A stretch of DNA of 35,721 nt from Paulinella micropora (taxonomy: Eukaryota; Cercozoa; Imbricatea; Euglyphida; Paulinellidae), in contig WBZZ01005625.1 in the NCBI GenBank assembly GCA_019918135.1, forward strand, positions 1-35,721, in the 5' to 3' direction. Both the position numbers and the translations under genes were made by a program. The notes under the pieces are model-generated. The model ran no database searches, was not told the origin of the DNA, and was given only the letters and a program-made list of their open reading frames with translations. Of this stretch, positions 9,087 through 16,503 are shown one piece after another (the stretch's first letter is position 1; each line of letters opens with the position of its first letter).

Positions 9087-9726
9087 CTGTAACCATCTGG
9101 TGGGAACAGTGAAAGATTTCAGAGTTTGCCATCCCCCTTCTGGAGTTTTGAAATTTCTCAGGGGAACGTCAAAACTAACATCCAGAACATGGCAAAACAT
9201 AAGATTCAGCATCAAGATGAAGGCGTCTGTTGAGCATCTTGACAGACAGTTTGTATGTGAGCAAAGAAAAACACTTGACAAAAACAACATTGTAAAGGAC
9301 ATAAAAAAGAAATATGTACTTTTTGCCGTCCGCAAGCTTGATCTGTACAGACTGAGTATCCACTGCGCCGTCGAAATCTTGGCATTCGTCGAGTGAGTAG
9401 ACGTAGTGGGTCGTAGGCTTGTCCTCGGGGATGAAAATGAGGGACATTTTGGGAATGCTTGACGCAGAGTCGCTTGACTCTATAAGGCCGATGGTCATAG
9501 AAGCCGTTTCAAATACAACCTGTTGGGAGAGCATCCAAACAGAAGTGAGTTTTGAGTAATACCTGGTATTTTTTCTTATGAGTTCTGTTGGGTGTTTGAC
9601 ACGACAGAGTACCTTTGCTTCGGCTGATTTCGCCTCTTTTGCGCCTCTCTGTTGGCCCCCGCCACAGGTTTTCAAACCACCTCGACCTGTTTTGTAGCCC
9701 TCATTATTCTTTTTCTGACGAGGCAT
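9087..9726 (-). CDS. N-terminal exons of locus C
   Basis: Three exons (9726-9613, 9519-9320, 9174-9087) join in frame. The open frame reaches 9837, but only a TTG lies there; the first ATG in frame is at 9726 (MPRQKKNN). The product starts with a basic, Gly-rich stretch. A globular part with FIPEDKPTTHYVYSLDE and FDVPLRNFKTPEGGWQTL follows, and no known domain was seen in it. The next exon (8819 onward) reaches a TAA at 8790-8792, followed directly by an in-frame ATG. This part could therefore be a separate small gene of about 145 residues, or the front of one long protein with a nonsense mutation. Confidence 0.45.
9536..9590 (-). repeat. 55-bp element, copy 6 (intron 9520-9612)
   Basis: On the minus strand: CAACAG, AAAAAATACCAGGTATTACT and CTGTTTG. 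It makes up 55 of the 93 bp of a phase-0 intron (donor GTACTC, acceptor CAACAG). Confidence 0.85.
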
Positions 9727-9837
9727 TGGGTCTCTTCGCACTTCTTGCCTTGGTGAAAGTTCGAATTGTGAGGTGGTCAAGGTGGACGGCACGTGCCAGG
9801 CACGCGACTTGGTACGCGCTCTGCCGGAACATGACAA

Positions 9838-10154
9838 TTTCTTTTTTGCGGCCTATCGATGAAAAAAATGGCAGTACGGTCAGGTAACTTGGAATTCAAT
9901 ATTTGGCCGGTCTAAAAAAAAAATTCAAAAAATTTGGCCCGGTCATTAGTTTGCCATTTTTGAAATACCAATGCCTGAATTTTTGGCAAAACCAAAATTC
10001 AAAAAATCAAATTTGAAATGAACTTGGGTTTGCGAAAGTGCATCATAATTCAATTTTTTCTGGGTGTCCCAAGTTCTTTGCAACAGAAGTGAATGAAAAA
10101 AAATACTCAGGTATTTTTTTCCACGTTCTGTTTGCTACCGCCAGATCTTCAGAA
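9838..10154. promoter_or_regulatory. Intergenic region between divergent genes C and B
   Basis: About 320 bp separate the two head-to-head genes, so any promoter here is shared or overlapping. It holds repeated A/T-rich words (AAAATTCAAAAAAT several times) and a direct repeat of TTTGGCCGGTC/TTTGGCCCGGTC at about 9903 and 9938. No clear TATA box was found. Element copy 7 (10081-10134) lies at its right end, just before an acceptor-like GCCAG at 10144, so a 5' UTR intron of gene B may begin within it. Confidence 0.4.
10081..10134 (+). repeat. 55-bp element, copy 7 (5' of gene B)
   Basis: CAACAG, AAAAAATACTCAGGTATTTT and CTGTTTG occur in order. It ends about 10 bp before a possible acceptor (TACCGCCAG, to 10144) and 21 bp before the gene B ATG at 10155. 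This suggests a 5' UTR intron whose donor I could not place. Confidence 0.75.
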
Positions 10155-10663
10155 ATGAGCACTTTTGCAAGCCCAAGACATTCCAGGACGCTGTTAAGTC
10201 CTTCTACTAACAGTGTTCGTTCAAGCTCGGTTCCTTCCACTCCTGTCGCAAGAAGTGTGAGAAATCACCCTTCTGCTTGGCGTAATCTCAGCACGGACTC
10301 CACATCTTCTCGCAGAGCATCTCAGGTGTCCGCAATGACAGATTCAGAATGGTCCACCGGCAGTGTGGGGAAATCCTTGTCTGCAGATAAAGTTGCAAAG
10401 CACATGCATGATCATTCATGTTCCCACATGGAAACAGTCGATGAGCAAACGATTATGGAATATAGAAATTTGTTCGGTATGATCTTCGGTCCTGAAAAGT
10501 TGGAAAGTTCTGAATCAGAGGAAATGAATCACGTCGATCATCCGCCGCAAGCAAGATCGGAACATAAAAACATAGTACAGGACGACGAGAGTTTACCTTC
10601 GGAATCTTTTCCTGGCGCGGCCACCCAAGACGTGAAGAACCTCAAGGGTTTTAGCAGGTCAGC

Positions 10664-10718
10664 CAACAGAATCATTTCGAAAAAATACTCGTTAATAATG
10701 ACTTGGTACCCTCTGTTG
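10664..10718 (+). repeat. 55-bp element, copy 8 (intron 10658-10838)
   Basis: CAACAG and CTGTTG ends are intact, with AAAAAATACTCGTTAATAAT inside. It begins 6 bp after the donor (GTCAGC) of the 181-bp phase-2 intron of gene B. The word CAGGTC occurs at both splice junctions. Confidence 0.85.
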
Positions 10719-11312
10719 TCTCTCATCGTACCGCCTTTGACTTTGAAACTAAATCGATAAAAGTTTGAGAGAATGCTTTCATGTTCAATCTTCATATCTT
10801 GTGCATCCAAATTTCGTATCGATTTTTTGTGCCCCCAGGTCTGTTCCTTGTGAAGCGCAACCATCTGCATGGGAAGAAGACCTTGGTGCGATCAAAGATT
10901 GCTGCCTCAGTGAAGAAGGTCAGGATCCAGCGCTCATTAATCGTCTTGCTTTGAAGCGTCTTCGTTTTCTTTCCTTGCCACGCGTTTCTCAGAGCGAAAT
11001 CATTCTTGACTTGATGCGGTCCAATCGTAACAAGAAAAGCAACAGAAAACAGCTTGAAACTGCTCTCATTGCGCAATTTCCTTTCTGCCACCTTTGCGCA
11101 CGACGTGTGTACGGATTGAGCGAGTACCGCTGGAACGTATACAATAACCTCAGCTTGAGAACCCCCAATGCAAGGAGACTTTACCGAAGCGACATTGACA
11201 CGCAAAAGGATGGTCGAAAGACCATGTTCTTTTCCAAGTTCCTGGACGATCTCATGGTACATACGTCAGCTCACTTGGAACGTATTCATTTCTGAAGAAC
11301 AATTTTGTTTAG

Positions 11313-11368
11313 TGACAGAGGAACCTCTCTAAGCATTACGCAGTACTTTTTTTTTTACTTTCTGTTTG
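11313..11368 (-). repeat. 55-bp element, copy 9 (intron 11257-11514)
   Basis: On the minus strand: CAAACAG, AAAAAAAAGTACTGCGTAAT and CTCTGTC. It lies in the 258-bp phase-0 intron of gene B (donor GTACAT, acceptor CTGCACAG), opposite in orientation to the gene. Confidence 0.7.
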
Positions 11369-11904
11369 ATGTTGCTCATCTTTTCTATGATATTGAACTA
11401 ATATCATTGAAAACTTTTAACCCAAAGCGCCTTGCCTGACAGTACCAAAGTGTCACAGTAGCAGTTCTGCATGTAAATGTAACAATCAGCAGTTGTTGCT
11501 TTTATTCTGCACAGCATGATCTGGGGGAGAAAGATCCAGCATCCGAGAAGGTTTACTTGCCATACGACACCAAGCATGCATACTGGAAGACGGCAATCAA
11601 AGAAGCTGCCATTGAGCACCCGGACCTGGATTGGCAGAAAAGTAGGGACCTTTTCTACAAAATCTGGAACGGAACCAAAGTCACACTCAAGGTTCAAGCA
11701 GCTACACATCATGAAGAATCCCCCTGTCAATAAATGCAAGCAATGTGATGACAGCTACAAGAAGCTGACCGAAGCGAAGACTCTTGCTCAATTGCAAAAA
11801 ATCCGTCAGGAAAGATCGGCTCATTTCCAGGAAGTGCGTGAGGAAAGACGAGTTTATGCTCACCACAAGAGCTTAGCGTTGTCAGACCCACACGCTACGC
11901 TAGC

Positions 11905-12411
11905 TTGAACATCGACGGCATGGACCAGGCCAAGACCGCGGTTCCTTACGCAGAAGGGAAGCGTGAGCGCAACGAGAACCACGGGAACGCGAGTACAGCG
12001 GCGAGAGTGATTGCTGTGGTTGTTCATGGTAAAGGCACTCTCTGCTACGTCGCCCCAGCTGACATCCCGCACACTGCGGATACCACCATGACAGTCTTAA
12101 TGGATTCTTTTCGTTTCCTTGCGGATTCTATCGGAAGACTGCCGCCTAATCTCTTTCTCCAGATGGACCATACAAACGCAGACAACAAGACCCATTCTCT
12201 GCTTGCTTGGGCTGCTTCCTTGGTGCAGTGCGGTCTTTTCAAAACTGTTGAGGTCAGTTTTCTTCCTGTCGGACACACCCACGCGGATGTGGACCAGAAG
12301 TTTTCTTTAATTTCTCGATTTCTTCGTCGCTGTCCAGTCCATACCTACCACGAACTAGCCAAGGCTTGTGAAAAAGCACTCCCCGACGACTGTATTTACA
12401 GTTGCGTGTTG
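11905..12411 (+). other. DUF7869-like core segment in gene B
   Basis: This is the best-preserved part. It is continuous from IDGMDQ (first acidic cluster) through QMDHTNADNK (second; Asp plus Asn/Asp) to VGHTHADVDQ (His and Asp cluster), then a helix starting FSLISRFLRR. The order and spacing agree with the family named in the gene B entry. If the fold is RNase-H-like, the conserved Asp residues would bind metal. The frame is entered by a one-base shift near 11895. Confidence 0.6.
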
Positions 12412-12919
12412 AAACGATGTTGGATATGTTTCCGACAACGACGTCGATGTCTATGATCGTCATGCTCCCGCTGGTGAAGGTACTGTAGTACGAGCAAAAA
12501 AACGTCGTGTTGACTTAAAAACACTTGCCTATTGGTTGAAAGTGCGTCGTCGTCAACGAGATCTGCACGAAGGTGCTTGCTCCGTGTGCCTCAAATTGAC
12601 CAGCAGTCCAGCAGCAAACTGCCACAGGATACTCGCAAAGCCAACATTGCACAAAAGGAACAACTGCAAAAGGATTTGATGAAACACCTTCAATCAACCT
12701 CTTGTACTGCGAATTTAGAGTTGGATGAAGATGACTGCGGGGTCGAAGCTGGAAATTTTATCGGACACTTCTGATGAGTCAACAGGTAGCGCAGACTCCT
12801 TGTCATTCTAGTCATTGACATTGCTGCAGGAACGCTTAACTCTTGCATTGTAAATCTATGCGATCAACAGTTCTTTGTTACATATTCACGACAACACTAA
12901 TGGATTTTTGTCAACATTA

Positions 12920-12974
12920 GAACAGAACCAAATCGAAAAAATACTAGGTAATGATGGTTAACATGACTCTGTTA
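12920..12974 (+). repeat. 55-bp element, copy 10 (intron 12786-12993)
   Basis: AACAG, AAAAAATACTAGGTAATGAT and CTGTTA occur in order. It lies in the last 75 bp of the 208-bp intron of gene B (donor GTAGCG, acceptor CCTACAG). The equivalent intron of gene A lacks this element. Confidence 0.8.
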
Positions 12975-14589
12975 CTGTTGCAACTTCCTACAGGATCGCG
13001 CAGAGGATATATTGGAGCAGCAGCAAGCACGAAGTTCCGAACAAAAGCAAACTTCGCTTCCCCACCGTTTGGCAGAACCAGGTCCTCCCACACAAAGGAT
13101 GCCACTGCATACTTTTCCAGATCACGATCCCGTGGACCTTTTGACTATGAAGATGACACTTTGGCGGATATCCAGCCCGCGGTTGTACCTGAACAGCATG
13201 ATACCCGCAGCTTTTTGCCCGGGAACTTACGCGCTATTTCCGAAGATCAGACAGAGGATCGACCCGCAGGGTCGGGTGGCTTAGTTGCGTTGACCAAGGA
13301 AAACGCTCACCAAGGACATATCCTTGTTCTTCAAAAATTCTACCTGCCCAGACCTGACTGGGGACGGCCTAATCAGGGCACTGCACACCTCAGGGACCAG
13401 CAGAAAAACAGTTTAGTCGCATTACGAAGAAAGTATATAAGAGTCAATGATTTAGTTGTTGCGAAAGTAGATTACGGAGCATCGGCGAAGCAGCCTGTGT
13501 CAATTTTCAAGATTATCAAGCTCTTTGAAGACAGGTTGCGCAGGCAAACATGGATGAGAGTTCGCTGGTACGGAGAGGAAGAAGACATTTTTTGGGCAAG
13601 TATTACCAAAAACAAGAAAAGCTGACGGAAAAAATGAACAAGCTGATGGCGAAACTGACGAAACAAGGCGCCGACGTCAGCCAGTATGTACGCTTTCGTA
13701 TCACGCCGGACGAAAATATTGCATTGACTGACGAAAATAGTGAACAGTTGGCGGCATTAGTTCACTGGGGATCCCAAAATGAACTGTTGACCAAGCAGCA
13801 CACTCTGCAAGAAAATGTAGTCACTCTGATCCGGACTGATATTCGTCTGCAAGAAGCCGACATAGAAGCCCTGATAGAGAAAGCCAAAGCTGCCAAACAG
13901 AAAAAAAGCAACAAACGACGACATGCTTCAGGATCAACCGGCCAAGCGATCGCCAGCAGCAGCAGCGACAAGGGCAGCAGAAACTTAAACCAGAAGAAGC
14001 AAAGCGAAAGTAAAAATTTATCATTAAATTTTGGTAGACTAAATGAATTTTTTCCCTTTTTTCCAAAGATCCTAAGTCTTGCCCAACAATTCCTGTGCCT
14101 GACCAGTTACATACATCAACGCTCAACAATAGAGGAAGTTTCCACACTAAGGTTGATGCTGCTTTGCTTCGGAAGGTCGCAACCAATGGCTTAAAAGTCC
14201 AATGTCAACCTATAGACACCAACCGAAGTCTGCATGTGTGCTTAGGTTGATATCCAGCTCCGCCGAAAAAAACGCCTTCAGAAATCCAAAGCATAGTTCT
14301 TCAATCCAGCTCTTTTGAAAAACATGCACTGCATTTAAAAGTCCAGGTAAATAACTAAGTGGAAGATTTCAAGAGAGGGAGAACTCTGAACAAAGGGAAG
14401 AAAATAATTACTTTCCCTCTTGAAATCGTACACAATGAGGAGGACAACGTCTCGAAAACGATGAAAAGTCCTAAACAGAAACCTCAACGTGACATAAAAG
14501 AAATTCAAAAACTAACACCAGTACTTGTGGGACACAAGTTTCCGGGAATTTTGAATATCTGCTTGAAAAACACTTGACCGTGTAAGACC

Positions 14590-14644
14590 CAACAGAGTGC
14601 TGTTTCGAATCATTACAGAGTAATTTTTGAAAAGTACTCTGTTA
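14590..14644 (-). repeat. 55-bp element, copy 11a
   Basis: This is the left arm of the palindrome 14564-14755. The plus strand starts CAACAGAGTGCTG and ends CTCTGTTA; the core on the minus strand is a variant of AAAAATTACTCTGTAATGAT. Confidence 0.8.
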
Positions 14645-14673
14645 CATAGCTTGAAGTAAATGCTGACACTATG

Positions 14674-14728
14674 TAACAGAATATTTGTCAAAAAATACTC
14701 TGTAATGATTCGAAACAGCACTCTGTTG
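14674..14728 (+). repeat. 55-bp element, copy 11b
   Basis: This is the right arm of the palindrome. It reads TAACAG, AAAAAATACTCTGTAATGAT and CTCTGTTG, close to the family consensus. Confidence 0.85.
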
Positions 14729-15306
14729 GTTCTTACACTGTCGAGTGGTTTTCCTCATTACACTTCTCATGGTGAACTTTCCCGGGGAAGTGCCACGTTA
14801 CGAACCCACAAGCACAGCTTCATCAATGAAATGTATTTAAATCTTGCAGGCAGGAGAATTCCATAAATCAAGAAGCTTGGTTCTCTGCGGATGAACTGTT
14901 TCTTGTGCATCGCTGAATGCTGTACTTCTAAGCTTGAATTGCAGCACCTTTCGATGCACCCCTCTTGGCGACGCGCTTGGAATGTATCTTTCATCCCGTA
15001 CTGCCTGGATCTGCGGATGGTTAATGTTATTTGTTAGCCACTTGCTTTGTGACCTTGTCAGTGGTTATGGAATAACATTGTTTCCTGGAAAAGTTGCTGA
15101 TGGATTTCGCGGGCCAGACTTATACTTGTTAGTTCCTGCTCGAGAAGTCCATGCTGCTTGGACGCGGATGGTCTAGTCGAAGAAAAAATTCGCCTTGAAC
15201 CATTCGCTTCATTGTTTTCGGCGGATGATACTAGCTAGTCGTATAACCTCTGCAACCATAAAAAGATTTACAAAGGTTGTACGATAGGCTGCTGCGTTAC
15301 TAGCAG

Positions 15307-15357
15307 GGCGGGGTTTATTAATAGCTCACTTGATTTTGTCTATCGATAAACTCCGCC
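15307..15357. repeat. Hairpin with 18-bp arms
   Basis: GGCGGGGTTTATTAATAG (15307-15324) pairs with CTATCGATAAACTCCGCC (15340-15357) with three mismatches. There is no evident link to a gene. Confidence 0.55.
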
Positions 15358-15835
15358 AGACTCGCTGATGAGACTCCGGAACGTCAATGACTACGCCCAG
15401 ACGTTAAGGAAGGAAATTCTACTGTTCAGCTTTCTGGGAAGTTGCTGATTGAGTCCGGTTGGGACAAACTATACTTGTTGCTTCAAGGTTTGTACCACTC
15501 GGATGAATACTGAATAGCTGATGGTTGTAGTTGACATCTGCAGCGCATAAAAAATGTTCTGCATGCGTCAATTACTCCTTGGATTTCGAATCTGAACTGC
15601 TTGCTTGTAATAACTCTCCTGGGAGGAAAAACGTTTTGTATCAAAATTTGAAGCCCCTGAACTGAAAAAAAGCAAAACTATATTAATTATTTTTGAAGCA
15701 TTTCTTCAGGATTTCACACTTGATATTTGCTTCCGGCAGTGTTGATCTCTTTATGTTTCTCACCCAAGTTTAGTTAATAAAAAAAATAGAAATTTAATGT
15801 GTGAAGACCAGAATGCAAAGAGACGCTGATCACAG

Positions 15836-15890
15836 CAACAGAAAATTGTTCAAAAAATACTCGGTAATGATGGTTTAGGGTGTCCTGTTG
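15836..15890 (+). repeat. 55-bp element, copy 13
   Basis: CAACAG, AAAAAATACTCGGTAATGAT and CTGTTG ends are all intact in 55 bp. It is the last copy in the window and lies in DNA with no recognised gene. It may mark an intron of an unrecognised transcript or a free insertion. Confidence 0.85.
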
Positions 15891-16503
15891 AGGGAGCTCA
15901 CTTTGTCTTGAAATTTACTTAAAGTTTGAAATTATGAAACGCTGCACTGAACGTAAACAGGACTGAGTGATTCTAACATTTTATACAGGTTCGTCCGAGT
16001 TCTGAACTTCTTGCCTTAGCCTAACCCAAAGTAGTGATTCCGGCACCCAAATTAGCGATTCTTATCTGTTAGTCGTACAACAGCCTAGTCCATTCACCCC
16101 ACCTATTCCGGAAGTCGCTCCACGCCGGACGGTGCAACCTGCGCATTTCCTCTTGTTGTTCGGCCACGGCTCGGAGTCGACTCTCTCGCTCTCCGGTACC
16201 TAGTCGGGTAGGACTATCGGGCTCAGCTAAGGTTGAGGTGGCCGTAGACTGACCGGTACTAGTAGTAGGGGTAACAGGGAAGTCACCTTTCGGTCGGCGG
16301 GGGGTATCGTCTTAGCATGGGACGCAAACCAGGGCATCCCACTCACGGAGGCTCGGACCGTCTCAAGGAAGCCAGACGCACGAGCCCCACTGACCTACGC
16401 CTATTGCTTGGGCTGGTGGAGGGCGTAGTCACAGGATTGCTATCGGTCCCGGCGGTAGCATCCCCACCACCGGGGTCTGCCTCAGCACTAGGGTCGGGAC
16501 CTA

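Larger units (their letters stand above)
5132..9837 (-). pseudogene. Locus C: multi-exon gene with a ParB/sulfiredoxin-like segment (decayed)
   Basis: Exons read on the minus strand are 9726(or 9837)-9613, 9519-9320, 9174-9087, 8819-8653, 8529-7077, 6920-5544, 5454-5252 and 5152-5132. The introns between them keep the frame: phase 0 at 9520-9612, phase 2 at 9175-9319, phase 0 at 8820-9086, phase 2 at 8530-8652, phase 0 at 6921-7076 and phase 1 at 5455-5543. The middle exon holds a charged low-complexity linker, then a region with YYLVIGGNHGVAAIKK and a later Asn-containing helix. This matches the GGNH/HN pattern of ParB-like nuclease-fold proteins; the reaction here is unknown. The C-terminal 400 residues were not recognised and include an acidic tract and a Ser run. 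Damage: TAA 8790-8792, TGA 6687-6689, TAG 6621-6623, and frame changes near 8140, 7860, 7469, 6412 and 6010. The locus is divergent from gene B. It may be two adjoining genes split at the TAA-ATG at 8792-8787. Confidence 0.6.
10155..14194 (+). pseudogene. Gene B: DUF7869-like transposase-related gene (decayed)
   Basis: Exons are 10155-10657, 10839-11256, 11515-12785 and 12994-14194. The first intron is phase 2 and the second phase 0, both restoring the frame. The N-terminal 170 residues are Ser/Thr-rich. Exon 2 has a CHLCARRVYG motif. Exon 3 has KCKQCDDSYKKL, then IDGMDQAKTAVP, LFLQMDHTNADNK and SFLPVGHTHADVDQKFS. This spaced D/D/H-D pattern is the signature I know from the uncharacterised DUF7869-type proteins of many eukaryotes, whose acidic residues suggest an RNase-H-like, transposase-like fold. 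The last exon carries the basic C-terminal domain shared with gene A. Frame changes lie near 11668, 11895, 12430, 12585, 12739 and 13588-13593 (a T6 run where the A paralog needs one more base). It is divergent from locus C. Probably a relic of a mobile element gene. Confidence 0.65.
14564..14755. mobile_element. Palindromic MITE-like unit made of two inverted 55-bp elements
   Basis: Copy 11a (14590-14644, minus) and copy 11b (14674-14728, plus) face each other around a spacer of about 30 bp. The pairing continues outward through GTGTAAGA/TCTTACAC and CACTTGAC/GTCGAGTG, giving arms of about 85 bp with few mismatches. The whole unit would fold as one long hairpin. No clear target-site duplication was found at its ends. 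It contains no ORF, so movement would need a transposase in trans. Confidence 0.8.
14195..16503. other. Gene-poor region with palindromes
   Basis: No supported gene. A 72-residue frame at 14359-14577 (EDFKRGRTLNKG) and an 80-residue frame at 14934-15176 are open but unrecognised. The region holds the large palindrome at 14564-14755, the hairpin at 15307-15357 and element copy 13. Past 16000 the GC content rises as the Gag-like relic begins. Confidence 0.5.
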
